Assembly: GCF_007655135.1 (NCBI RefSeq)
Contig: NC_045128.1
Coordinates: 41,739,885 to 41,803,884, forward strand
Direction of reading: 5' to 3'
From: Punica granatum
Lineage: Eukaryota > Streptophyta > Magnoliopsida > Myrtales > Lythraceae
Length of the DNA stretch: 64,000 nucleotides
Below are positions 37,901 through 49,345 of the stretch, one piece after another; position 1 is the first letter of the stretch; the number at the start of each line of letters is the position of its first letter. The translations under genes and the position numbers were made by a program. The notes under the pieces are model-generated. The model had not been told where the DNA came from. It did no database searches and was given only the letters and a program-made list of their open reading frames with translations.

Positions 37901-38951
37901 GGAAATGGATTAATTATCTACCTCGCAGATCGCACTCTCTGCATGTCACTGGACTGGGTCATGAGATACAAGATCATAGCAGGGATTGCACGGGGACTTC
38001 TATATCTTCATCAGGACTCGAGGTTAAGGATCATCCATAGAGACCTGAAGACAGCCAACATCCTGCTAGATGAGGAGATGAACCCAAGAATTTCAGACTT
38101 TGGGTTGGCAAGGATAATCGGCGGTAAAGAAACTGCAGAAAGCACAAACAGTATTGTTGGAACATAGTAAGCTTAAACCATTCCAACACAATATATTCAG
38201 AAACTCTACTTTTATTATGTGCTATATGACCCAATGCCTTTTCGTGCAGTGGCTATATGTCCCCTGAGTACGCATTAGACGGCTTCTTTTCGGTCAAGTC
38301 AGATGTTTTCAGCTTTGGTGTTGTGGTGCTTGAGATAATCACTGGGAAAAGAAACACGGGATTCTACCACTCCGAGCAAGAGATGAGTCTTTTAGGCTAC
38401 GTGAGTTGCGATAATTTTCTTATACATTTCTTGCTACTGCACAGATTGAACCGGGAAATTCTGAACTGCAAGGATGACTGAATCGAGAAAGAAACATGAC
38501 ATAAAAATTTGTTAAGTAAGAGGGCTTCCTATGAGAATGCATCAGAAATCCATAAAGCCACCAATTCCATCATTAAATAGGATGAATGTCCTGTCGTTAC
38601 GGAATCTTGACAATGTCTAATACAACTTGCTAATTTTACTAGGCATGGTTGCTGTGGAAAGAAGAGAAGGCGCTCGACTTAATGGATACTGCTCTCTGTA
38701 AGAGCTGCAATGTAAATGAATTCCTCAAATGCGTGAATATCGGGTTGCTGTGCGTGCAAGAGGATCCAAATGATCGTCCCAAGATGTCAAATGTGCTGTT
38801 CATGCTCGGGAGTGAGATTGCGACTCTCCCGAGCCCTAAGAAGCCTGCATTTGTTGTTAGGCGATGCCCCTCGAGCAGAGCTTCATTGTCGAGTAAGCTG
38901 GAAACATGTTCCCACAATGACCTGACTGTCACTCTTAAAAATGGCCGCTGA
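34994..38951 (+). CDS. G-type lectin S-domain receptor-like serine/threonine kinase
   Basis: Join 34994-36260, 36420-36920, 37049-37195, 37304-37515, 37613-37823, 37929-38166, 38250-38400 and 38643-38951; phases agree throughout (1011 residues). The ATG at 34994 is preferred because a signal peptide ([20 protein letters not shown]) follows; the same frame reaches an upstream ATG at 34919. Order: B-lectin domain (residues ~25-150, [12 protein letters not shown]), S-locus glycoprotein region with [18 protein letters not shown]/Apple domain ([18 protein letters not shown]). Exon 2 then adds a GUB_WAK-like box ([20 protein letters not shown]) and an EGF-like Cys region. The transmembrane helix is about 603-625. 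The kinase is intact: LGQGGFG loop, Lys721, HRDLKTAN with Asp818, DFG at 836-838. A plasma-membrane receptor; the ligand is unknown. Recalled counterpart At4g03230 has a similar length. Confidence 0.92.
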
Positions 38952-40257
38952 TGAACCAACGGAGTGTTATTGCTTTATGATTAGATCTTTCCTTTCCCTG
39001 GTCATCCGATTGTTATATTTTAGTAACTGTAAATCATTCATCTCGCGGCCTGTATTTTGGTTCCTCTTCTCTTATTATGACATTTTTGAGAGCATCGTCT
39101 TTGCGACTAATTTGATAGTCAAAATTGTATCGAACTTCATTGGAATGTAACCGAAGAGTATTCAACCATTGACATTTTCACTTTATGAAAGCGTTGGGCC
39201 GGCCATCCCCACTGATTGAAACTGAACGTTGCCTTGGGCACATTTGAACACAATTTTGGTGACGGAACGAACTTTGCGAAATCCGGCCTAAGTGTCAACA
39301 ATATGTCAGAACTAGAGTTGAACCAAACCATGAGTCAACCCCACAATCTGGCCAAAGTTGACCGTATAAAGGCAGTTCCTGCGAGTACACGTACGCGTAT
39401 AGGACACGTATCGTACTAGGCAGGTGAGATCTGTTTGCACCCTTCCTAATCCAGCCTGCCTTCCATAGGGTTGCCTTATGTTGAAGGGAATGTGAACTGG
39501 AAACTTCATATTCACATTTCATTGCCTAAATCAAGAGATTTTGCCCATCATAAAGCTAAAGGATCAATCGATTATTCATATACATCAAATGGCATATTAT
39601 TAGAGTCGTGCTAGTGCGCAATCGCCAATAAAAAAAATAATTAGATAAAGTCGATGCCTTATCAACCGGTGTATGGTGACAGCTAAGATAAACAAGATAA
39701 TCGAGACCTCAATCCGAAAATGATTTGAATCGTGACAGACCGATTTGCTTTCTTGGTCGATTCTGAATTGTGCAATAATTAATTAAAGTACCATTGGCAG
39801 TGGCAGCATCTTGGCATCTTCATGGTGGCATGTGAACAAAAATTAACACCCTGTAACCAAGCATCCGGGCACTGTCTCGCAAAGTCAGAGGGGTATAATC
39901 GTCCTCTCACCCCCTTCACCTCCCTACCTTGATCTCCCCCTCTCCCCACTCTAACGAATAATTTGAAGCTGATGGGACGGAGATGCCCCCGACACGGACT
40001 GAGACGACAGGCAGGCACCCGCAGCTCACACGGACAGAATCAAACCTTGGACCTGTTTCATTAACTCTGCCTGTCCCTCCGCTGTCATGCTCCTTCCACG
40101 AAGCCCTTTCTCTTCTCTCTATCATCTCCTTTATCCTCTTCCCCCTCGTGTATGTGAGTGTATATATATATACTCATATAAGTCTCGCACATAATCAGCA
40201 ATCCAGCCCATCTCCTATTGAGTAAAGCCAACAGTACATTATAAGGAGTCATCAGAA
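38952..40257. other. receptor-kinase 3' UTR and promoter/leader of the EF-hand gene
   Basis: No coding sequence was recognised. From about 39890 the DNA is CT-rich, and a TATA-like (TA)n tract lies at about 40157-40173, some 90 bp before the next ATG, consistent with a promoter and leader. Confidence 0.5.
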
Positions 40258-40641
40258 ATGGAGGGCGGAGTCGACAAGAGATCGTCAGAAGTGTCATCGC
40301 GGTTCGAGTTCGAGGACCTGCTGCCAGTGATGGCGGACAAGCTCGGAGGAGAGGGGCTAATAGAGGAGCTGTGCAATGGGTTTAGGCTGCTCATGGATAA
40401 GGACATGGGCGTCATCACCCTCGACAGCCTCCGACGGAACAGCGCCCTCCTGGGCCTCCAGGACCTCCGAGATGACGAGCTCTCTAGCATGCTCCGGGAG
40501 GGAGACTTTGACGGTGACGGTGCCCTGTCTGAGATGGAGTTCTGTGTCCTCATGTTCCGCCTCAGCCCTGAACTCATGGACCAGTCCAGCGCATGGCTTG
40601 ATCAGGCCCTCGAACACGAGCTCTTCCCACAGAGATCTTGA
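40258..40641 (+). CDS. one-EF-hand calcium-binding protein, KIC/PBP1-like
   Basis: A single-exon gene of 127 residues, the usual form for this small family. The N-terminal half holds a conserved FEFEDLLPVMADKLGGEG block and a degenerate first EF-hand (LITLDSLRRNS-type region). The only complete calcium loop is DFDGDGALSEME (about residues 82-93), with Asp at loop positions 1, 3 and 5 and Glu at 12, followed by FCVLMFRLSPE. Known relatives are KIC, which binds the kinesin-like KCBP and regulates trichome shape, and PBP1, which binds the PINOID kinase in auxin signalling; which partner applies here is not known. High GC and codon regularity contrast with the flanks. In Arabidopsis the recalled syntenic relatives are At4g27280 and At5g54490, next to GH3 genes as here. 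Confidence 0.92.
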   Translation: MEGGVDKRSSEVSSRFEFEDLLPVMADKLGGEGLIEELCNGFRLLMDKDMGVITLDSLRRNSALLGLQDLRDDELSSMLREGDFDGDGALSEMEFCVLMFRLSPELMDQSSAWLDQALEHELFPQRS

Positions 40642-42590
40642 GAAGAGTTGAACATACCCCTATAGGATTTGGAACTTGCAGGGATCTTTGTATTTAGTTC
40701 GCCCTCTTCAATTTCCTGTCCATGTCATGCTTGTGTTTGCTTCTTCGATCTCAGAGGAAAAAAAATGACAGTATGAATGAAATGATCCACTGGAAAGGAA
40801 TGTCCATAACTCAACTCCTTAACTAATAATTGCAGTCCGGATATATAGATATCCATATGGTGATTATGTTATAGAAAATACAGGTATTTCGTGAAACAAT
40901 GTTGTGCGAGTAATGAAGCAGGTCATGGCGCTGCTTCACTTTAATCCGATCAAACTTGGCAACACAGATCTCATTCGTTTTCTGATATTCTTCATGAATT
41001 TGGTGCAGAAGCCGATGAAAGGAATCTGATCTCGATAGCTAAGGAATAAAAAAGATTCTTGGTATCTGATCTGATTAACATGACAGCAGCATCAGAGTAT
41101 TGTTGCTGATCTAGGGAAAAAAGTCCTGTGCCACAAGATAAATCGATACAAACATTACTAGAAAGGTCACGAGTCATTCATGGCGGTCTACATACGGAAG
41201 TGATCCGCGGACTGTCTCTTTGTCCAATGATGTAGATTTGCTCTCTTTGTAAATTTTCAAAAATTGACTCTCGCTGTGATACAATATATGGTCTCACCAT
41301 GTGTTGTTGAGCAGCTTCCCTCGACGGCTTGGACTTCTGAACGGAGGAAAGTCGAATTGCGGTCTGATCAAAGGTCAATAGGAAAGATTTGAAAGTGTGA
41401 GCTTTTGAATGAATAGCCAAAATAACTTGTCAATGCCACTGTTCCATTAAAATTGTTCAAACCTTCACACGCACACAAAATGTGTAGTTTTCTTTTTTTT
41501 TTTAGGGGGGGATGAAAATATATATGCTTAGTTTCTTACAAGCCAAGTACACGTGACACCTACCTCCACAGATCATGAGGCGACTAGTTGGAAGAAACAA
41601 ATTCAAAGCACTGCATTTTACTGAGGCATGCATTGCTCAAGAGGGTGTCATCTGATCATATGGCAACTCGGGCTGTCAGTGCAACTACACGTATGGAACT
41701 CGATAGCTGGTTTCGATTCAAAGCATTACTTGGGACCAGTTCCAAACCAAACCGCTGATTCCTTCCTCCATGGCTTTGAAAAATTGAGCATGGATGCAGA
41801 GGAGCTTTCCCATTCAAAACCTTTGCTTGCAGCAGTTGGGGAAGATGGAATCCTTTGTCGGGCGAAAAACCCAAAGAATGGACCAATTCAGTCAGCAGGA
41901 GATGATGAGTTTGAGTTTCCAAAACTTCTTTACCGTAAAATGCGTGCGTTGACTTCTCTTTTTCCAAGAAAAGAAAAAGTGTATGTGTATCCACCATTTC
42001 CAATTCGTTGACCAGTTAGTCCATCTTACTATTTCCTACCATTTCTACCGACATCCTTAACGTTCCTCAATTGAGAGATTCAGGCTTTGGGAACGGAGTT
42101 TAATTTTAGAATTATGATTTTGATTTTAACTCTATCCACTACACAACAAAAATACACATTTTCCAAGTCAAATTTATAATACAATCTCATTTGTCCTTTT
42201 CCAAAATCAAAATTAAAATCAAACTTTGTTTCCAAACGCACCCTCAACTTTTTGGACAGGCATTTTTCATATTGGGCTTCCGTTGCTGGCCGAGTGTTTC
42301 AGTTTTGGTAGATACTGGGCCTCATTTGGTCCATTGGGCTCTTGATGAGCAACTCTCGTGTCTGATGAAATCTAACATGTGCTTTATCTTATCTTGTGTA
42401 CACACACGCACACACACAAATATATTATTTGGGGGTATTCTTCCTTGTGTAACTACCAATTTATTTATTGACAGGGAGGATGATGAGGGCCCACACACTG
42501 ATTTGGCAAGTTTCTATTGCTACTTCCGCATTAAGTAGATTTGTATGCCGTTAAGGTAGGACGAGCTAAGATTTTTTTCCAAAAAATGAA

Positions 42591-42626
<36 letters not shown>

Positions 42627-43235
42627 AAGTCATATTCATGTCAGTCCTTTATCGTGCTGCAAAGCATGTGCCTCGAAGTTCTGTTCAGGCAATAATAAGC
42701 ACTTGTATTAATTTTCAAAAAAAAAATGGAGTAAAAAATAAGCACGTGCGTTTTAGTTACTCGATCGAGAGCATCATTGACTCTTAAATCGCTGATGGCA
42801 TATGCATGGAAATTTTTTGTAGAATGGGAATTGCAGTAGACTGGAACGTATATTAGCTAGTATAATAACTCATACATACACAGGATCATATTCACGTGTC
42901 CATTAGATCTACAATCACCAATTATCGAGGTCGAGTGACCTCTAGAAGTTGCATATTTATGTGGTTCTCCATTCCGGGAAGTAGGGCCTCGCCGGTGGAT
43001 CCACCCTTGTCCATGATCACCATCCACCACCCAGATGGAGGTGGCGGCAACTGGCAAGGTCCCATCAATTGCTAAATCCAAGAAAACGGAAGAAAAAAGG
43101 AAAAAAACAACAATAGCAAGAGGACGAGAAACTCATATGACCATTGTTATAATTCTCCCGTTCTATATATCCTCTTCCTATTGATCCATAGCTTTCCATT
43201 AACTTGTCTTGATTACTTTATTTTGTCTGGGCAAA
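40642..43235. other. intergenic with a MITE-like repeat; no firm gene
   Basis: Contains a 127-codon plus-strand ORF at 41628-42011 with no recognisable domain (not called), the MITE-like repeat at about 42072-42247, and an (AT)n microsatellite at about 42595-42620. The GH3 pseudogene's former promoter would lie at the right end. Confidence 0.45.
42072..42247. repeat. AT-rich MITE-like repeat, copy 3
   Basis: The left end GGCTTTGGGAACGGAGTTTAA pairs with the reverse complement of the right end (GGGTGCGTTTGGAAACAAAG), about 40 bp of imperfect inverted repeat. TCA flanks both sides, a possible 3-bp target duplication. Interior: 'actctatccactacacaacaaaaatacaca'-type text shared with copies near 30.7, 51.2 and 57.9 kb. 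Confidence 0.55.
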
Positions 43236-45979
43236 ATGTCGGAAGTTCCTAAGATATTGAGAATGCCAAAGCATTACAGTTCATTGAAGATATTACTACT
43301 CGCGCCCGCTGATGTTCAGAAGCAGGTTCTGGCCGAGATATTGTCTCGCAGCGCTGACATCGAGTACCTGCGAGGACACGGTCTCGAGGGGTGCACCAAT
43401 GTGGAAATGTTCAGGAGTCATACCTGTCGTCATGTTCGAGGATCTAAAGCCTGATATCGACTGTATAGCTGAGGGTGACACTTCACCAATCCTGTGCTCC
43501 CAAACCATATCTGAGTTTTCCACAAGGTAATCCTCGTGATTGACGTGCACATCGTCGAGGTGTAAATATTTCAAATACATGAAAGTGATTTCTCGTTCGG
43601 TGCGTGCAGTTCCGGGACATCGGGTGGAGAATGGAAGCTGATTCCTACAACCGAAGAGGAAATCCAGAGGAGATTTTTGCTGGATGACCTCGCAATGCCT
43701 TTGATGAATCAATTCAACCCTGATTTAGACAAAGGCAAGGCGATGCGATTTACGTTCAGAAAATCGGAATTTAAGACCGCAGGTGGCATAGTGGCCCAGC
43801 CACTCTTAACAATCATCAACAAAAGGCGACACAACAAGAACTACACAAGTCCACACGAAGCCATCCTCTGTCAGGACTCTTACCCGAGCATGTACACCCA
43901 GTTGCTCTGCGGGCTCTGCCAAAACACCCAAGTGGTTCACATTGGGTCGACCTTCGCTTCCAGTTTGTTACGGGCCATAAAGTTCCTGGAAAAGAACTGG
44001 GCCCTTCTGTGCCGTGATATCCGAATGGGTGCGCTGGAACCCGAGATAAGAGACTAGAGTGTCATCAATGCAGTCTCAAGAATCCTCACTCCCGACCCTG
44101 AATTGGCGGAACTCATCGAATCAGAGTGCTGTAAGGAATCGTGGCATGGTATCGTTAGACAGCTTTGGCCAAACACGAAGTGCGTGGATGCCGTGGTGAC
44201 TGGGACTATGTCTCAGTACGTTCCTATGCTGGAGTACTACTTTAACGGGCTACCTCTGGTGTCCTACATATATGCATCTTCCGAGTGCTACTTTGGACTG
44301 AATCTGGATCCTTTATGTAAGCCTAGTGATTTGTCTTACACGCTTATTCCCACGCTAGCCTATTTCGAATTCTTAACTGTGAACCGTGACCATGGATTTG
44401 ACAATGTGGTCTCAAATGAACCGGGGCTTGATCACAAGGAAGATCAACTAGAGGTGGTCGATTTGGTTGATGTCAAACTCGGATAGGAGTAAGAGGTGGT
44501 TGTCACCACCTATGCCGGTAAGTTTATTCTTTGTCTACGGTTGTTTTGTTGTAGCAAAATTCTTGTTTCGATAGTGTTATTATTCGTAGCCCCCCTGGTC
44601 CAATGGTCCCTGGTTTTGCTTTCATGGTGGATCTCACATGAATATTTGTCGAATAGAGTAGTGATCGTACCTCCTTGTGAGAAAGAGAAATCTTGGAGTC
44701 GTTTAGGGATGGCGCTATGAGGGTTTGGGACGGCTATGTTCATACCTGTTAAGAAAAGTCAATCCTAAACCCTTTTCAAACCCGTAAAGATTTTAAATGA
44801 AAATTATCAAACCCTTCCCACTGATTTAACAGAAATGCATTGGGAACCCATTTTTCCCATGTTACTAAGTTTGAGAGAAATTTTTGTATAAACTTATCAT
44901 CATATTTGATTTACAGAAAAATATTTTTATATAACAAAAAGTATTCAAATGCAAAATATAAATTCTAGGAAAATGATTATACGAAAGAAAATAAATCAAA
45001 ACATTTATAAGTTCATAACTTGTTCACAAACCACAACGCTTTCAAATTCATTACACTAAACAAGTATTGTGAATACTAGAAATTAGAATCAAAAAACAGG
45101 AAACAAAAGAAAATAACGAATGCTATTTTTATAAATATGAGTAATATGGAGGGTAATTTAGTTTATTTATGTTTAACAGGTTTGTGATGGATTTTTAGAT
45201 AAATCTTAAATCCTTCCCAAACCTTACAAGGTTTTGATCTCGAATCCTTAAGCCTTCTCATGACCCAACAGGTAAAACGCGTTAATCGCCTATCAGTGTT
45301 TGGGACGGGTGAAATATCCATTTACATTAAGCCGTTGCCATCGCTAGAGTCGTTTGGCCCCGGCGGACCAGTTAATAAATTATGATGAGCCTTATAAATG
45401 ACCACTTTATGCAGGTCTCTATCGATATAGAGTCGGGGACATACTACGAGTATCTGGTTTCAAGAACAATGCCCCGCAGTTCAAGTTCGTATGCCGGAGA
45501 ACGTGGTTCTCAGTATTGATTCAGACAAAACTGATGAAGCTGAGCTCCAGAATGCGGTGAATAACGCTTTTGCTCACCTCTAGGGTTTGGTGCAACTGTG
45601 ATTGACTACACGAGTCGTGCGGACACATCATCAATTCCGGGGCACTGCATCATATATTGGGAGATCCACCAAACTGGCTCGACTTCGACCCCGATACATT
45701 CCTCCGTGCTCGAGGAGTGTTGCCTCATCATCGTGGAGTCACTGAATAGTGTCAATAGACAAGGCCGGACCACGGTTAAGTCCATTGGGCCTTTGGAGAT
45801 AAAAGTGGTGGGGATGGGAACGTTTGACAAGCTCATGGACTGTGCTATTAGTTGAGGTGCGTCTTTTAATCAGTACAAGACACCACGCTGCCTGAAATCA
45901 GCATCCGTCATTTGAGCTCTTGGACTCGAGGGTTGTCTCGAGTCATTTTAGCCCAAAGTGCCCGAAAAGCGCCTTGTAG
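43236..45979 (+). pseudogene. GH3 auxin-amido synthetase pseudogene (GH3.5/GH3.6-like), introns retained
   Basis: Three exons align end to end with group II GH3 acyl-acid amido synthetases, which conjugate indole-3-acetic acid to amino acids in the cytosol. Exon 1 (43236-43526) has QVLAEILSRSADIEYL; exon 2 (43610-44517) has SSGTSGGEWKL, YTSPHEAILCQDSYPSMY, VTGTMSQYVPMLEYY and PLVSYIYASSECYFG; exon 3 (from 45415) has [18 protein letters not shown] and, later, KSIGPLEIKVVGMGTFDK to SSHFSPKCPK. Lesions: a frameshift near 43413, a short in-frame deletion before YTSP, stops at 44055-44057, 44484-44486 and 44490-44492, frameshifts near 45498 and 45581-45600. Splice sites GT 43527/AG 43609 and GT 44518/AG 45414 survive. 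It is therefore a decayed genomic gene, not a processed copy. Its place next to the KIC/PBP1-like gene matches Arabidopsis GH3.5/GH3.6. Confidence 0.92.
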
Positions 45980-47170
45980 ATCGGCCTCGTTCCAGCACTC
46001 TCCTGCCCAAACCTTCCTCCTACGAGAAATATCTAATGCGGTTTCATCAGGTCCATGTGTTTGTTCTAAAGCACAGCAGCTCTGTATTATATCTAAACTT
46101 GCAGTGTCCTACAGTAAATGAAAGTTTCTTTGAAATCAACATTATTGTTCAAATGTCCTTTGTTCATTGATGGAGTTTTCAGTCGTCCCTTTAAAATTGA
46201 AACCCATCCCTTTAACATTAGTACGTGTCTGGCATGTTTTCAGAAAATGTTTTGTTAATGGCAGGTCTCTTCTATGGCGATTTAATACGTGGGTCAGTGT
46301 AAGTTTTCATAGCTACCCGACTTCATCAAGCCCATAGAGTTTCGACTTTTATCAAGAATTGATTGTCTCGGGAGCTAAAGAAAAAATCAATCGTTAGTCT
46401 GAATAGCGACGAAGACACATCCCATAATTTCACGGACCGACAATAATATCAGCGTCTTTGACCAAATGTGAGAAAAATCACGACAAAATATATATATATA
46501 TATATAGCATTTCATATCCGCCATATGTGGCTAAGATGTAATCTATATGAAAAATTTGATTTCTAACATTGGGATGGGTAGCTATCATAATAGGGGGCGA
46601 AGAGAGAGGAGAGTCACAAGGGTATCAAATAAATTGACTCCTCACCTAAAGATTAGGATGGGTCCAAATGAAAAGGTGACAATCATTTCCTTCAGCTACA
46701 TAAGAGCTAATGCCCCTCAAATTATTGAGGCCATACCATAACACACATTGAATGCATGGGGCCTATGGGGTTGCCAATTTCAGCGGCCTATCCTTCAGCT
46801 CCCCAAATCAAATCCTTGTCTCCCTCTTCTATTTATTTATATTTATATTTTTCATTAAGAGGATATTATATAAAGCCATTAACTTAATAAATGTGCCTAT
46901 ATGAACTAATTAATATATATGGCCTGCATATGTCCTAACTCACACGCTAATCGAATTAGTTTTCACTAATAAGCTTGAAAGTATCCAGAGAGGAGAAGAG
47001 GAATGAGTGTTGGACAGCAGGAACATTTATTATATTACAAGAAGTAACGAGAAGAACAAAAAGCCATGAACTATGAACCCAACGAGCACAACATGGAGGC
47101 CATGTTGCGCCCCACCATTTTTTTTTCATTCAAATTTACACACGATACCAATCCTTCGAAACTTTCCCCT
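45980..47170. other. intergenic, and 3' UTR of the XTH gene
   Basis: No coding sequence was recognised. A short (TA)n tract lies at about 46489-46506. The last 100-200 bp, read on the minus strand, are probably the XTH 3' UTR. Confidence 0.5.
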
Positions 47171-49204
47171 CTAGTGGTGGTGGTGCACACACTCAGCCGG
47201 GGTCACGGGGAACCGGGCTTTGTCGGTGCAGTAGTCATAGATCATGTGGTTGGCCCGAACCCACATGAGCTGGTGGCTCTGGTGCAGGCTCAGCTCCGAC
47301 ACGGTTGGCTCGTCCCACCAGTACCGCTTGGCTCCAGTGCTCATGCATCGCTTGGCATTCTCGGTGGCTGCCACGCTCACGGGGCACTCGCATGCATTGA
47401 TGTCGAAGCCACGGTACGAGGCCACAAAGGGAGCGTGGGTCCAGTCGGTCTTGACCCGGCCACCCTGAGTGGCCCAGTCGTCAGCATTCCATATCGAGCT
47501 GTACACGCCCATGGCCTGGTCCTTGGGGAAGGGGATGCCCCGGTGCTCCAAGTTAGTGTGGACCCTAATCGGGGTCTCATCGACTAGGAATCTGCAAGTC
47601 AGCCAAATCAAATCCCATAAGCTCACTGAGAAGCCTAAATAAATATATAATATGACAAAAATTCCAATACCATCAAATGAAATACCATTACCACCAATGG
47701 AAGTACAGTATGCATATTACTTTATATAATATAATCAGTTCCAACTTCCTTTGTACGGAATTTCGAGATGCAGATGGAGAACAAACCAAAACAGCCAAAC
47801 AGGGCAAAGACACTGGACAACCCACTTGTCCTTCGATATATTTGTTCTCTTATGAGACACATACGTTGCTTTTGGTTGCTCTGCCATTTTAATAATGCAA
47901 TGCAAGATTCCCTCCCCTTTCTCGGGGAAACCTTGTTCCTATATGTGCAAATCAAACTAGACAAACCAAACCCACACTCGCAACACTTATTCAATGGTAT
48001 CTCACTAATCAATGTTTTAAATAGTAATTTATATATAATAATGGGTGCTTACACTACTTGGCGCTGGTTCCAGAGGAGGGAGTAGGAGTGGAAGTCCTTG
48101 GTTGGGTCGAACCACAGGTTCATCCTCTGCTCCCTGTTCCCGACCCCATTAACGTACACGTTGGTCTGCACCAGGTAAGGTTCGCCAGTGGTGTTGCCCA
48201 GGAACTCAAAGTCGAACTCGTTGTGGTTCGGCCCTTCCGATGACATCTGTCCCACAGTAAGCACACAAGTTAATACTACCGCGTCCACAACACCACAATC
48301 ATAACAAGTAGAAAACTCACACGTATAATATTACATAATATTTATTCTTTTCCAATTGTCATTCTTTACTGGATATGCAGCTGATGCATTCGGAGCTCAA
48401 GTTATGCAGTGAATGGACTGTTTGACATAATATTATTAAGTATGGAGGAGTTGGGGGACCCAGGTGGAATCGACACTTTGCTGATGAGTTGTTCGTCACT
48501 CGTCAAAATTGTTCTTACTAAAAGGCAAAGCAAAGCATCTGATATGTGTCAACATTGTTCTTACTTGCACTGTGAGTTTACGTTCTTCCACATGGTCCAC
48601 TCGAATTAATCATTAATAAAAGCCAGCAAAATATATATGAACCAAAAATTATAACAATTCATGAAAAAAAAAGAAAGCGGAGGAATCATTCATACGTACT
48701 ATTAGCATTGAGCAATGAAGTGATTAGATATCAAGCAACTCACATAGAAAGCAGTCACGGTCCCAGCAGAGTCACCCTCCACTAGCTTTATCTGAATGGT
48801 GACCTTCCCGAACATGTACTTGCTCTTCGATGAGAACCCAGCTCCTGCGATAATAATAATAATTGATAGAAAAAATTGCAACTTTAATCAGTCCAGATCA
48901 TGATGATCCCGTTCCCATTTCAGTAATGAGGATAATCTGGAAATGTTTTCAGGATCTAAGGTTTCAACCCCATAAGGAAAAGAACTCATTAAGCTGGCTA
49001 TTTATGGGGTTATCTTGTCATGATGTTATTATTACCAGAATAGTAGTCGAGCTTGAGCTTGAGGACATCTCCTTCACGGACGTGATGGTCGGCGGCCCAG
49101 CCCGGCTGAAAGAGCTCCTCGAACTTGGCCGAGCTGGCCGTACCCACCGCCATTACAAGACCCACAAACAAACCAAACACCACACACATCCTCGACACCG
49201 CCAT
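47171..49204 (-). CDS. XTH9: xyloglucan endotransglucosylase/hydrolase, XTH9 type
   Basis: Complement of 49036-49204, 48744-48844, 48053-48246 and 47171-47591; phases agree (885 nt, 294 residues). Signal peptide [20 protein letters not shown], then the GH16 fold. The catalytic strand is [10 protein letters not shown] (residues 98-107), with nucleophile Glu100, helper Asp102 and acid/base Glu104. An N-glycosylation sequon NTT at 108-110 follows directly, as usual in XTHs. Most XTHs read HDEIDFEFLG; the Asn and Phe here are, as I recall, shared with Arabidopsis XTH9. The XET C-terminal domain has paired Cys (NACECP..KRC, YDYC..AEC) and the protein ends in four His. XTHs cut and rejoin xyloglucan in the cell wall during growth. 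Recalled orthologue: At4g03210. Confidence 0.95.
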
Positions 49205-49336
49205 CAGGGCTGAGCTTCCTCAGGCAAATGAAAGGAAGCTTCTTTCTTTCTTTCTCTCTTCTTCTTCAAGAAGATGCTCAGCTCAGCTCACTCTGCTTCT
49301 CAAGCACACTGATGAGTGAACTGAGTGAGTGGGGTC

Positions 49337-49345
49337 TTATTTATA
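49337..49345 (-). promoter_or_regulatory. TATA box of the XTH gene
   Basis: TATAAATAA on the minus strand, about 135 bp upstream of the start codon, followed by a CT/GA-rich leader. Good match and spacing for a plant TATA box. Confidence 0.6.

Noticed and set aside
41628..42011. 127-codon plus-strand ORF between the EF-hand gene and the GH3 pseudogene
   Set aside because: No recognisable domain, splice context or conserved motif. Length alone does not support a gene.
47066..47587. 173-codon plus-strand ORF
   Set aside because: It is the antisense shadow of XTH exon 4, whose minus-strand product is unambiguous.
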